Under the pieces are notes generated by a model, which worked only from the letters and a program-made list of their open reading frames with translations, was not told where the DNA came from and did not search any database. A stretch of 64,000 nucleotides of DNA. It comes from Sulfitobacter brevis. GTDB lineage: Bacteria > Pseudomonadota > Alphaproteobacteria > Rhodobacterales > Rhodobacteraceae. The translations under genes and the position numbers were made by a program. Below are positions 21,158 to 29,600 of the stretch, in pieces (positions within the stretch are counted from its first letter, which is position 1; every line of letters begins with the position of its first letter). Location: contig NZ_FOMW01000012.1 of assembly GCF_900112755.1 (NCBI RefSeq), forward strand, positions 1-64,000. Reading direction: 5' to 3'.

Positions 21158-22207
21158 GCCCGCCGGCAGGCTGCTGCCTGCTCTTTTGCGGGTGGGATCC
21201 TCTGTCAGTTGGGCAAGCCCGTCTGCACCGGCGGCAAGCCAGTGCAAATCGTCAGCATAGTGTTCGGCCAGTTGGGACGATTGGCGGGTGTCGAAAGGCA
21301 GCCAGCGGCCTGTGCCATCGGGCAGTTCGTCAGGGTTGCGGCCGCGCAGAGCGAGCGCCTTGCGTAATGCTGGCAAATTGGGTGAGCGGTTGAGCCAGCG
21401 GGATGTTTTGACCGCAGGTGCGGCGCTGCCGAGCGCGGTGGCCAGCAACTTATCCGGTTGACCCGCGGCGCGTTCGAAAGGTGTGACCAAAATCTCGGCC
21501 TCGGGCAAGGCGCAGGAGATATCCATGATCACATCGCGCCACGTGCGCCTGCTGTGGGTAATCTTCTCAAGCGCCTCGCTCCCCGCCACATTATGGCCGC
21601 GCCCTACAACGAACGCCGCCAGCGAAGACCAGAACAACTCCTGTGAGCGCAGGGTCAGGACGACGCGCGTCACTTGCCCGTCAAACGCTGTTCCCACCCG
21701 TGCGAGCCTATCGCCGATGGCCGGATACAGCGCGGCATGACGCAGGCAGTGTTGCGGCGTGCCGATGATGTTTTCGTCGCTGACCAACAACTGCCGTGTC
21801 CCGGCGCGATGAGCCAATGCCAGTTGCATCCTGACCCGTCCTTCGGCACGGCGAACCAAATCCCGACCCAGTGCAATGCGCGGTCCGGGAAACAGCCCCG
21901 GTATCACAATTGCGCGGGTTCGTAGTGGTCCCCAAAATCCAATGCCCCGCCGCGCCAACGCGTCCACATTATCGCGCATGTAGTGTTGAAAGGTCGTGGT
22001 ACCGGTGCGATGCGCACCCAAATGCAGAACGATTTCCATGCGAGGTCGGCCCCTGATCAAGGTTCTGGCCGCCCCGACCGGCCGGGATATGGGGAACCTG
22101 CCTTTCATGCCGCAAAACCTGTTACACTGGGCTTAATGATAAAAATGGCCAAACCAGTCATCGCAATCGTGCGCAGACCGCTTATATTCAGGGAGACAGG
22201 AGCCCAG

Positions 22208-22669
22208 ATGAAATTATTCTTACGAACTGTTATTGCTGGCATTCTAACCGCCGGCAGTATGGTCCATGCCGCTGAAGAAACGCCGCCGGATGTGCTCTTT
22301 GCCCCTGCGGATATGGCGGATTTAAGCGAATTTATCTGGAAAAAACGCCCTGTTCTGGTCTTTGCCGACAACGAGAACGATTCCTCATATATCGAACAGA
22401 TCGAGCTTTTGCATGAGAACGAGGCCGACCTGATCGCGCGGGATGTGATCGTGCTGACCGATACCGACCCCGCCGCCCGCAGCGCACTGCGGATGCAAAT
22501 GCGGCCGCGGGGTTTCATGCTGGTGCTCGTCGGCAAGGATGGCGGCACTAAAATGCGCAAACCCTTCCCGTGGGATGTGCGCGAGATTACCCGAAGCATC
22601 GACAAAATGCCGATCCGCCAACGCGAAATCAGGGACGAGAAAGAACGGCACGGAAACATCATCGAATAG
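22208..22669 (+). CDS. exported DUF4174-like protein
   Basis: A 153-residue protein with a Sec signal peptide (MKLFLRTVIAGILTAGSMVHAAEE) and a compact mature domain. VLVFADNENDSSYIEQIELL near residue 57 and GFMLVLVGKDGGTKMRKPFPWDVREITRSIDKMP near the end match the DUF4174 pattern, a thioredoxin-fold-like periplasmic domain without the CxxC pair. The start at 22208 is chosen for AGGAG at six bases. It lies on the plus strand between mcm and pccA and converges on pccA. Function unknown. Confidence 0.72.
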   Translation: MKLFLRTVIAGILTAGSMVHAAEETPPDVLFAPADMADLSEFIWKKRPVLVFADNENDSSYIEQIELLHENEADLIARDVIVLTDTDPAARSALRMQMRPRGFMLVLVGKDGGTKMRKPFPWDVREITRSIDKMPIRQREIRDEKERHGNIIE

Positions 22670-22688
22670 CCGGACAGCGCTGTCCGGC
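22669..22688. terminator. perfect palindrome between DUF4174-like gene and pccA
   Basis: A 20-base perfect palindrome (arms GCCGGACAGC and GCTGTCCGGC) overlaps the last base of the DUF4174-like stop codon and lies 69 bases past the end of pccA. It could end transcription from both sides. There is no clear T-run, and the lack of a loop means the real hairpin would open in the centre. Confidence 0.5.
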
Positions 22689-22757
22689 CGCGTGGTGCAC
22701 CGCCCAAAACGGGCAGAGCATCACGTCGATTTATCCAAGCACGTTGCTTCACCGGGT

Positions 22758-24758
22758 TTATTCAAACTCCATGATCACGTCGTCCACGGCGAGGCTATCG
22801 CCTGCTGCGGCATTGAGCTTGCTCACCACGCCTTTGCGTTCGGCGCGCAGGATGTTCTCCATCTTCATCGCTTCGATCGTGCAGAGCGCTTGGCCTTCCT
22901 GCACTTCCTCGCCGACTTCGACGTTCACCTTCACCACGAGGCCCGGCATCGGGCAGAGCAGCATCTTGGAGGTATCGGGCGCCTGCTTTTCCGGCATCAA
23001 TCGGGCCAGTTCGGCCTGACGCGGGGTGCGGACATGAACGCGGATGTCAGCGCCACGGGTTCGGATGCGGAAACCGCCCGAAATCTTGCCGACTTTCAGC
23101 ACCAAAGGCGCATCACCGACCGTCATCACCGCAAGTTGGTCGCCGGGCGTCCAGTCGCTTGAGACGCGGTGCGATGTGCCGTCCTCGAACGCGACGGTTG
23201 CCCCGTTCGGGTCGGCCTTGATAGTCACGTCAAAGCTTTGCCCTTGCAGTGTCACGTTCCAGTCAGAGCCGACTTTACGCTCATGGTTATCCATCCGGCC
23301 TGACACCCGCGCACGGCGGATTTCTGCAACACGGTGCATCGCGGCAGTGGCCGCAGCGATCCGGCGCAACTCGGCCTCGTCCAGCTCGACGCCGTTGAAC
23401 CCGTCGGGATATTCCTCTGCGATGAAGGCCGTCGTGATGTCGCCCGAAACAAATTTAGGGTGATCCATCACGGCACTGAGGAATGGCAAGTTGTGGCCAA
23501 TGCCTTCGACCTCGAAACTGTCGAGGGCGACGCGCATCCGTTCTATCGCCTCGCCACGGGTCGGTGCCCATGTGCAAAGCTTGGCGATCATCGGATCGTA
23601 ATACATGCTGATCTCGCCACCCTCGAAGACGCCGGTATCATTGCGCACCACATGGCTGTCGAGCGTGACCTCGGCAGGCGGACGGTAGCGGGTCAGACGC
23701 CCGATGGAGGGCAGAAAGCCGCGATACGGATCCTCGGCATACAGCCGGTTTTCGATGGCCCAACCGGTCAACTTCACATCGTCCTGCGTCATGGTAAGTT
23801 TTTCACCATTAGCGACACGGATCATCTGCTCCACCAGATCGACGCCAGTGATCAATTCGGTCACGGGGTGTTCGACCTGAAGCCGTGTGTTCATCTCGAG
23901 GAAAAAGAAGTTCTTGTCGCCGTCCACGATGAATTCGACCGTACCCGCACTGGTGTAGCCCACCGCCTGCGCCAGTGCGACGGCCTGCTCGCCCATCGCC
24001 TTACGGGTGGCTTCGTCGAGAAACGGGCTCGGCGCTTCTTCGACAACCTTCTGGTTGCGGCGCTGGATCGAACATTCCCGCTCGCCCAGATAAATGCCGT
24101 TGCCATGCGCGTCACAGAGCACCTGAATTTCGATGTGGCGCGGCTGGGTGACAAATTTCTCGATAAATATGCGGTCATCGCCAAAGGAGTTTGCGGCTTC
24201 GTTCTTGGAGGATTGGAAACCTTCGCGGGCTTCATCGTCATTCCATGCAATTCGCATGCCCTTGCCGCCGCCGCCCGCGGAGGCCTTGAGCATCACCGGA
24301 TATCCGACCTCGTTGGAGATTTTCACCGCTTCGTCGGCATCCTCGATCAGCCCCATATAGCCTGGAACGGTGCTAACCCCCGCCTCCTGCGCGATTTTCT
24401 TGGAGGTTATCTTGTCCCCCATCTTTTCGATCGCTCCCACAGGCGGGCCGACAAAGGCCACGCCGGCCGCTTCTAGCGCTTCGGCGAACTTGGAGTTCTC
24501 GGACAGAAAACCATATCCGGGGTGTACAGTTTCGGCGCCTGACGCCTTCACGGCCGCCATTACTTTATCAATAACAATATAGGACTGATTGGCGGGCGGC
24601 GGGCCGATATGGATCGCCTCGTCCGCCATTTCCACATGCAGCGCCTGCGCGTCGGCGTCCGAATAGATCGCAACCGTGGAAATACCCATCTTGCGGGCGG
24701 TCTTGATGACACGGCAGGCGATCTCGCCACGGTTGGCAATCAGGATTTTCTTGAACAT
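22758..24758 (-). CDS. pccA: propionyl-CoA carboxylase alpha chain (biotin carboxylase and biotin carrier)
   Basis: A 666-residue subunit with the biotin carboxylase domain first (FKKILIANRGEIACRVI; ATP-grasp GGGGKGMRIA; LEMNTRLQVEHPVTE), a BT linker domain in the middle, and a C-terminal biotinyl domain with the acceptor lysine in EAMKMEN (Lys632). Length and domain order match PccA rather than acetyl-CoA carboxylase AccC. With PccB it makes methylmalonyl-CoA from propionyl-CoA. pccB lies about 1.8 kb upstream on the same strand, separated by small genes and at least one terminator-like hairpin, so pccA probably has its own promoter. Confidence 0.96.
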   Translation of the reverse strand: MFKKILIANRGEIACRVIKTARKMGISTVAIYSDADAQALHVEMADEAIHIGPPPANQSYIVIDKVMAAVKASGAETVHPGYGFLSENSKFAEALEAAGVAFVGPPVGAIEKMGDKITSKKIAQEAGVSTVPGYMGLIEDADEAVKISNEVGYPVMLKASAGGGGKGMRIAWNDDEAREGFQSSKNEAANSFGDDRIFIEKFVTQPRHIEIQVLCDAHGNGIYLGERECSIQRRNQKVVEEAPSPFLDEATRKAMGEQAVALAQAVGYTSAGTVEFIVDGDKNFFFLEMNTRLQVEHPVTELITGVDLVEQMIRVANGEKLTMTQDDVKLTGWAIENRLYAEDPYRGFLPSIGRLTRYRPPAEVTLDSHVVRNDTGVFEGGEISMYYDPMIAKLCTWAPTRGEAIERMRVALDSFEVEGIGHNLPFLSAVMDHPKFVSGDITTAFIAEEYPDGFNGVELDEAELRRIAAATAAMHRVAEIRRARVSGRMDNHERKVGSDWNVTLQGQSFDVTIKADPNGATVAFEDGTSHRVSSDWTPGDQLAVMTVGDAPLVLKVGKISGGFRIRTRGADIRVHVRTPRQAELARLMPEKQAPDTSKMLLCPMPGLVVKVNVEVGEEVQEGQALCTIEAMKMENILRAERKGVVSKLNAAAGDSLAVDDVIMEFE

Positions 24759-24796
24759 GGGAGGTCCCTTGAGCTTGTTTTTATATTGCGGAACGC

Positions 24797-24829
24797 AAAA
24801 AGACCGCCCGGCGCACTGCCGGACGGTCT
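24797..24829 (-). terminator. intrinsic terminator after the Gly-zipper lipoprotein
   Basis: A 12-bp stem with one mismatch (AGACCGCCCGGC / GCCGGACGGTCT), a 5-base loop and, read on the minus strand, a following TTTT. It lies 51 bases past the stop of the small lipoprotein and 39 bases before the pccA start, so it should separate their transcripts. Confidence 0.65.
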
Positions 24830-24880
24830 ATTGCACTATGAAGTTGCGCCGCTGCGAAAGCCGCGCTTACCGATCGCTGA

Positions 24881-25087
24881 TCAGCTACATTTAACGACGT
24901 TGGTTTGGCAGGCGAGCACGTTTGCGCCCGCACCGATGGCCGCACCCTTGCCAAGGCTGCCGCCGGTAATTGCCGCGGCACCAGCGCCCACTGCAGCGCC
25001 ACCCAGAGCTTGTTCGCCAAGTGTGTCACCACAGGCCGCAAGGCCAAGGGCCGCAGCGCCTGCGAGGATGAGTTTTGTTGCTGACAT
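24881..25087 (-). CDS. small lipoprotein with glycine-zipper segment
   Basis: A 68-residue protein with a lipoprotein signal (MSATKLILAGAAALGLAACG, lipobox L-A-A-C19) and a mature part rich in Gly and Ala (LGGAAVGAGAAAITGGSLGKGAAIGAGA). This looks like a glycine-zipper membrane-associated helix as in osmotically induced lipoproteins (YMGG/OsmB-like). The last residues contain two further Cys (ACQTNVVKC) that could pair. It sits inside the pcc gene block but is bounded by its own terminator, so a link to propionate metabolism is not shown. Confidence 0.8.
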   Translation of the reverse strand: MSATKLILAGAAALGLAACGDTLGEQALGGAAVGAGAAAITGGSLGKGAAIGAGANVLACQTNVVKCS

Positions 25088-25340
25088 GAAATCGCTCCAG
25101 AATATTTGTGTATTGTTGGCTCAACCGCCGAGCGGCTGAAAGGTTTCGTCAGGGACCAATTAACATCAGTATCCGCGACATTTTTCGGGATGAAGATAAA
25201 AGCAGCGCCGATGCTTTGGTCGCTGCCTTCGGTGCGGACATTGCCGATTTCCAAACTCCAAGCCAAGGCGGAAACGCAACCTTGGCGCGATCCGGCAAGG
25301 CAGCGCCGAGGGGGGGTTGGAATAGGCAAAATCACGCCGA

Positions 25341-25688
25341 TCAATCCTCGAAGGCGTCGGGGAAAGCCGCGCGGGCGACGGCTTCGTTGATTACTAGAAG
25401 CGATTCATAATCCGCCGGATCGAACGGATCGGTCGCCGGGAGCACCTCGCGCCCCATCAACCATGACAGCCGTCCCGCATCCAGATTGCCGCGCTCAAAC
25501 GGCTGATCACCGAAATGATCCCAAAGCGCTTTCATGAAATAGGTATCGGCGCGCTTGTCCGGTGCGCGGCGATCGGCACGGCGCTCGCGCCGCGTGAGCG
25601 CTGTCACCCCTTTGGGGTTGGGTCGGCGGATGATAAATTGAAAGTCCGTACCGGGCAAACGCCCTGGAAAACCGCGATGTTTCAGCAT
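25341..25688 (-). CDS. conserved hypothetical protein
   Basis: A 115-residue cytoplasmic protein without recognisable domain. The first half is very basic (PKGVTALTRRERRADRRAPDKRAD) and the second acidic and helical (DPFDPADYESLLVINEAVARAAFPDAFED). From memory, a small protein of this kind lies near pccA in several Rhodobacteraceae, which suggests but does not prove a link. About 250 bases between its stop and the lipoprotein start at 25087 hold no convincing gene. Confidence 0.6.
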   Translation of the reverse strand: MLKHRGFPGRLPGTDFQFIIRRPNPKGVTALTRRERRADRRAPDKRADTYFMKALWDHFGDQPFERGNLDAGRLSWLMGREVLPATDPFDPADYESLLVINEAVARAAFPDAFED

Positions 25689-25728
25689 GTTACCCCACGG
25701 ACGTCAGGGGCACTCTGGCGGTTGGTAA

Positions 25729-25750
25729 GGACAGGCGCGAACGCCTGTCC
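25729..25750 (-). terminator. hairpin with UUCG-type loop after the 48-residue lipoprotein
   Basis: A 9-bp perfect stem (GGACAGGCG / CGCCTGTCC) closes a 4-base loop that reads TTCG on the minus strand, a very stable tetraloop. It lies ten bases past the stop codon of the small lipoprotein. There is no obvious T-run. Confidence 0.65.
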
Positions 25751-25760
25751 CTGCAGGCAA

Positions 25761-25907
25761 TTACTTGTACTTGCCTGTGTATGTTGGCTCAACCGAGATA
25801 GGCTCTGGGTTAACAACAACGTATTCTTCTTCGGTCTGTCCGCTTGTGCATGCTGCGACGGCGGCAACGAAGCCGAACATTGCAAGCAGTTTGATGCTCT
25901 TAGACAT
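25761..25907 (-). CDS. 48-residue lipoprotein
   Basis: A short gene with a good AGGAGA ribosome-binding site. It codes for MSKSIKLLAMFGFVAAVAAC, a standard lipoprotein signal with lipobox V-A-A-C20, and a 28-residue acidic tail (TSGQTEEEYVVVNPEPISVE, then PTYTGKYK). The tail has no fold of its own size, so the mature product is a lipid-anchored peptide. It is followed by a stable hairpin, as expected for an abundant small mRNA. Function unknown. Confidence 0.75.
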   Translation of the reverse strand: MSKSIKLLAMFGFVAAVAACTSGQTEEEYVVVNPEPISVEPTYTGKYK

Positions 25908-26121
25908 CTAAGTCTCCTGTTACTGTTAGTGGGGCACGGCACGACAAAATGCCTCACACACCCCGATTCTGAGGTAAGGTATACGTGGGTATTCCTCAAC
26001 ACGTTATTATTAGAAAGCCGGAGCGAATGATACTGGGGTTGAGCCAATCGGCGGCTGTGTGACGCCAAAGCATCACTGCGACGCCCTCTGCGGGGGCGTG
26101 CCGCAATATATTGTAGATCCA

Positions 26122-26502
26122 TCACAGAACCTCCCACATACATGTGTCGCCTTGAGGGCGAAACGCTTCAAAAAACTGGGTCGCATCGGGATCGGGCTGA
26201 CCGAATTCGGTCTGGCGATCGGCCAGTGATACGATGATGATATCCCCCTCCAGCGCGAAATCCGCGATGTAGGGAAGTGCAAGCATTGAACACAGATGGA
26301 GCATGTCCTCGCTGGCCTGCTCATAGCTGATCGCGCCCGCCTCGCGCGAAATCTGCGGCGCGACAAACCGGAAGCGCAACCACGTCTCCTCACCCATGTC
26401 ATCGATCAGAACTTCTTGCAGCTCGACGGGCTGGCCTGAGGGGACCTCGATCGCATTGGCGGCGCTGGCAGACAGCATAAATGTGAACAACACAGCCTTC
26501 AT
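26122..26502 (-). CDS. exported DUF6497-like protein
   Basis: A 126-residue protein with a signal peptide (MKAVLFTFMLSASAANAIEV) and a mature domain containing EVLIDDMGEETWLRFRFVAPQI and MLHLCSMLALPYI. I recognise this as the small periplasmic family labelled DUF6497 in Rhodobacteraceae. Two Cys (in LHLCS and DTCMWE) could form a disulfide. It lies 100 bases downstream of pccB on the same strand, with a hairpin between them. Function unknown. Confidence 0.68.
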   Translation of the reverse strand: MKAVLFTFMLSASAANAIEVPSGQPVELQEVLIDDMGEETWLRFRFVAPQISREAGAISYEQASEDMLHLCSMLALPYIADFALEGDIIIVSLADRQTEFGQPDPDATQFFEAFRPQGDTCMWEVL

Positions 26503-26569
26503 CGCGCGCAGCCGCCCTGCCCCACACAGAAGCGATCTGCGTCAGGTGTGAAACGGCGCGGTATGTGTT

Positions 26570-26592
26570 GCGCGGCAGCCTGACCGCCGCGC
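26570..26592 (-). terminator. GC-rich hairpin after pccB
   Basis: A 7-bp stem (GCGCGGC / GCCGCGC) with a 9-base loop starts ten bases past the pccB stop, read on the minus strand. It is short and lacks a T-run, so termination is only suggested. Confidence 0.4.
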
Positions 26593-26601
26593 AGCAAGGC
26601 G

Positions 26602-28134
26602 TTAAAGCGGAATATTGTCATGCTTTTTCCATGGGGTTACGACCTTCTTGTTGCGCAACGAGGCAAAAGCCCGCGCGATCCGTTTGCGCGAGGTGCGCGG
26701 CTGGATCACCTCGTCGATGAACCCGCGCTCGGCGGCAACAAAGGGGTTGGCGAAACGGTCTTCGTAATCCTTGGTGTGCTGGGCGATTTTTTCAGGATCG
26801 TTCAGATCGGCGCGGTGGATGATCTCGGTGGCCCCCCTGGCGCCCATCACGGCAACTTCGGCCGTGGGCCACGCATAGTTGAAATCAGACCGCAGATGCT
26901 TGGAGGCCATGACGTCATACGCGCCGCCGTAGGCTTTACGGGTGATCACCGTGACCATCGGCACCGTTGCCTGACCGTAGGCAAATAACAGCTTCGCGCC
27001 GTGCTTGATCACGCCGCCATATTCCTGACTGGTGCCGGGCAAAAAGCCGGGCACATCGACAAGCGTCAGAATTGGAATATCAAAGCAATCGCAGAACCGC
27101 ACAAAGCGCGCGGCCTTGCGCGAGCTATCGATATCCAGACAGCCTGCCAGCACCATCGGTTGGTTGGCAACCACGCCCACGCTGCGGCCTTCGATACGGA
27201 TAAAGCCGGTGATGATGTTCTTGGCGAAATCTTCCTGAATTTCGTAAAAATCGCCCTCGTCCCCAAGCTTGAGGATCAGTTCTTTCATATCGTAAGGCGT
27301 GTTGGCATTGGCGGGCACCAATGTATCCAGCGACGCTTCAATCCGGTTCGGGTCATCAAAGAACGGGCGGACAGGCGGCTTCTCGCGATTGTTGGCAGGC
27401 AGGAAATCCACCAGACGGCGGACCTCGGCCAAGGCCTCCACGTCATTCTCGAACGCCGCATCCGCGACGGAAGATTTGCGGGTATGGGTGCTGGCGCCGC
27501 CAAGCTCTTCGGCAGTAACGACCTCGTTCGTCACGGTCTTGACCACATCAGGGCCGGTCACGAACATATAAGAGGTATCCTTTACCATAAAGATAAAGTC
27601 GGTCATCGCGGGGGAATAGACCGCGCCACCAGCGCAGGGGCCCATGATCACGCTGATCTGCGGGATCACACCACTGGCTTCGATATTGCGCTGGAATACT
27701 TCGGCATAACCAGCAAGCGAGGCCACGCCTTCCTGAATACGTGCGCCACCGGAATCATTGATTCCGATCAGAGGTGCGCCGTTCTGGATCGCCATGTCCT
27801 GAATTTTACAGATTTTCTGGGCATGGGTTTCTGACAACGAGCCGCCAAAGACGGTGAAGTCTTGCGAGAACACATAAACCAGACGTCCGTTAATTGTGCC
27901 CCAGCCCGTCACCACGCCATCGCCAGCAGGCTTTTGTTTTTCCATGCCAAAATCGGTGCAGCGATGGGTCACGAACATGTCGAACTCTTCAAAACTGCCT
28001 TCGTCCAGCAACAGATCAACCCGCTCACGGGCCGTCAGCTTGCCGCGGGCATGCTGCGCGTCAATGCGCTTTTGGCCGCCTCCCAGACGAGCGGTTTCGC
28101 GGCGCTGTTCAAGCTGTTCTAGAATGTCTTTCAT
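26602..28134 (-). CDS. pccB: propionyl-CoA carboxylase beta chain (carboxyltransferase)
   Basis: A 510-residue carboxyltransferase subunit with N- and C-terminal crotonase-like halves. Family stretches include [54 protein letters not shown] (first oxyanion region), [16 protein letters not shown] and the later [15 protein letters not shown] and [15 protein letters not shown]. It transfers the carboxyl group from biotin on PccA to propionyl-CoA. The region before its start carries five TTTGCAAA-like half-sites, the type of site bound by PccR. Confidence 0.97.
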   Translation of the reverse strand: MKDILEQLEQRRETARLGGGQKRIDAQHARGKLTARERVDLLLDEGSFEEFDMFVTHRCTDFGMEKQKPAGDGVVTGWGTINGRLVYVFSQDFTVFGGSLSETHAQKICKIQDMAIQNGAPLIGINDSGGARIQEGVASLAGYAEVFQRNIEASGVIPQISVIMGPCAGGAVYSPAMTDFIFMVKDTSYMFVTGPDVVKTVTNEVVTAEELGGASTHTRKSSVADAAFENDVEALAEVRRLVDFLPANNREKPPVRPFFDDPNRIEASLDTLVPANANTPYDMKELILKLGDEGDFYEIQEDFAKNIITGFIRIEGRSVGVVANQPMVLAGCLDIDSSRKAARFVRFCDCFDIPILTLVDVPGFLPGTSQEYGGVIKHGAKLLFAYGQATVPMVTVITRKAYGGAYDVMASKHLRSDFNYAWPTAEVAVMGARGATEIIHRADLNDPEKIAQHTKDYEDRFANPFVAAERGFIDEVIQPRTSRKRIARAFASLRNKKVVTPWKKHDNIPL

Positions 28135-28197
28135 GACCTACCCCTGCTTATGGCTGCGCATACTCTATCGAAGCTGGCAGGCGGACCAAAGAGCCAT

Positions 28198-28253
28198 TAT
28201 GCAAATTTGCAAATAGTTTTCAAAGACAAGCCTGCAAATTGCGAATATGCAAA
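28198..28253. promoter_or_regulatory. cluster of TTTGCAAA-type half-sites (probable PccR operator)
   Basis: Between pccB (minus) and the MFS gene (plus) are five related 8-mers: TATGCAAA 28198-28205, TTTGCAAA 28206-28213, TTTTCAAA 28217-28224, CCTGCAAA 28231-28238 and TATGCAAA 28246-28253. In Rhodobacter sphaeroides, PccR is reported (from memory) to bind paired TTTGCAAA motifs in front of pccB and its own gene. The sites lie where they could control both divergent genes. Spacing here is 0, 3, 6 and 7 bases, not a strict 4. Confidence 0.68.
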
Positions 28254-28304
28254 TGTACGTTCTCGCCATGGACTTAACGCCAGAGCAGGCTTATTTGCAT
28301 TTTC

Positions 28305-29528
28305 ATGAATAACGCGCCCCCCGTCCGCTTTCTCGACCGGACCACCCCGCCCCACATTACAACGCTGATTATGCTCTCTGGCATGTCGGCTCTGGTGATG
28401 AATATTTTTCTGCCGAGCCTGCCGCAAATGGCCGAATATTTCGGCACTGATTACGCGGTGATGCAGCTTTCGGTGCCGCTCTATCTGCTTTGTTCAGCGG
28501 TGTTGCAACTGTTCATCGGGCCGATTTCCGACAGTCTGGGGCGGCGCAAGGTCATGCTCTGGGGGATGGCGCTCTTTGTGCTGGCGACAGTGGGCTGTAT
28601 CTTGGCCCCCAATGCCGCCGTGTTTCTGACATTCCGCATCGGCCAAGCCGTGATTGCTACTGCAATGGTGTTGTCGCGCGCAGTGATCCGCGATCTTTAC
28701 TCGCAAGACGAATCTGCCTCGATGATCGGCTATGTGACGATGGGCATGGCGTTGGTGCCAATGATCAGCCCGGCCGTCGGCGGCTTAATCGAGCAGTATT
28801 TCGACTGGCACGCGACATTCATTCTTATGGCTGTAATGGGCTTGGCCGTGATGTGGCTGGTTTGGGCTGACATGGGCGAAACCGCCGTTGCCTCGGGCAA
28901 AACTCTGCGGGCCCAATTTGGAGAATACCCCGAGCTTTTCCGCTCGCCGCGCTTTTGGGGCTACGCGCTCGCCGCGGCTTTCTGCTCTGGCGCGTTCTTT
29001 GCTTATTTGGGGGGCGCACCCTTTGTCGGCAGCGTCGTGTTCAACCTTAGCCCCTTCTGGCTCGGCATATATTTCGGCGCTCCTGCCATCGGCTATTTCG
29101 CGGGCAATTTCTTCACCGCGCGTTTCGCCACCAGATTTGGCGTGAATAATCTCGTACTCTGGGGCTGCCTCGCCAATGCGATCGGCAGTTCAATCTCGAT
29201 CCTGATTTTCCTCGCGGGTTATGGCTCGGCCATCAGCTTTTTCGGGATGATGACGCTGGTGGGCCTTGGGAACGGGCTTTGCATTCCTAACGCGACCGCC
29301 GGAATGCTATCCGTCAGGCCGCATCTGGCGGGCACCGCATCGGGCCTTGGTGGGTCTATTATGATCGGCGGCGGATCGGGTCTCGCCGTCTTGGCAGGGG
29401 CACTGCTGACCCCTGAATCCGGCGCTTACCCGCTGTTGTGGCTGATGTTGTTGACGGCTATCGCTGGCGTCGCCTCGATCATGATCGTCATCCGCCGCGA
29501 AAAGCAACTAGGGCTTCGCAGCCGCTAA
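28305..29528 (+). CDS. Bcr/CflA-type MFS efflux transporter
   Basis: A 407-residue 12-helix major facilitator protein. MSALVMNIFLPSLPQMAEYFGT in the first helix and the loop GPISDSLGRRKVMLWG are typical of the Bcr/CflA drug:H+ antiporter group (family motif A, G-x-x-x-D-x-x-G-R-R/K). Family members export bicyclomycin, chloramphenicol, sulfonamides or small metabolites. The gene lies between pccB and pccR and shares the half-site cluster, so it may belong to the propionate regulon, for example exporting an organic acid; that is inference. Its ribosome-binding site is weak. Confidence 0.85.
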   Translation: MNNAPPVRFLDRTTPPHITTLIMLSGMSALVMNIFLPSLPQMAEYFGTDYAVMQLSVPLYLLCSAVLQLFIGPISDSLGRRKVMLWGMALFVLATVGCILAPNAAVFLTFRIGQAVIATAMVLSRAVIRDLYSQDESASMIGYVTMGMALVPMISPAVGGLIEQYFDWHATFILMAVMGLAVMWLVWADMGETAVASGKTLRAQFGEYPELFRSPRFWGYALAAAFCSGAFFAYLGGAPFVGSVVFNLSPFWLGIYFGAPAIGYFAGNFFTARFATRFGVNNLVLWGCLANAIGSSISILIFLAGYGSAISFFGMMTLVGLGNGLCIPNATAGMLSVRPHLAGTASGLGGSIMIGGGSGLAVLAGALLTPESGAYPLLWLMLLTAIAGVASIMIVIRREKQLGLRSR

Positions 29529-29554
29529 AGCCCACTCCCGCTTGCGCTAGTGAG

Positions 29555-29584
29555 TTTGCAAAGCTAGCTTGCAAATTGTGCAAA
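29555..29584 (+). promoter_or_regulatory. TTTGCAAA-type half-sites upstream of pccR (probable autoregulation)
   Basis: Three related 8-mers precede the pccR start: TTTGCAAA 29555-29562, CTTGCAAA 29568-29575 and TGTGCAAA 29577-29584. They resemble the sites before pccB and fit autoregulation as described for ScfR-family regulators. The last half-site ends 16 bases before the start codon at 29601, so binding would overlap the promoter or leader. Confidence 0.65.
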
Positions 29585-29600
29585 GTAGGCGGGATAGATC

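Noticed and set aside
23334..24476. 380-residue plus-strand ORF inside pccA
   Set aside because: Antisense shadow of a clear biotin carboxylase; composition is that of reversed codon bias.
25108..25410. Possible 100-residue plus-strand gene in the pcc block
   Set aside because: No ribosome-binding site, no recognisable domain, overlaps the end of the 115-residue gene antisense.
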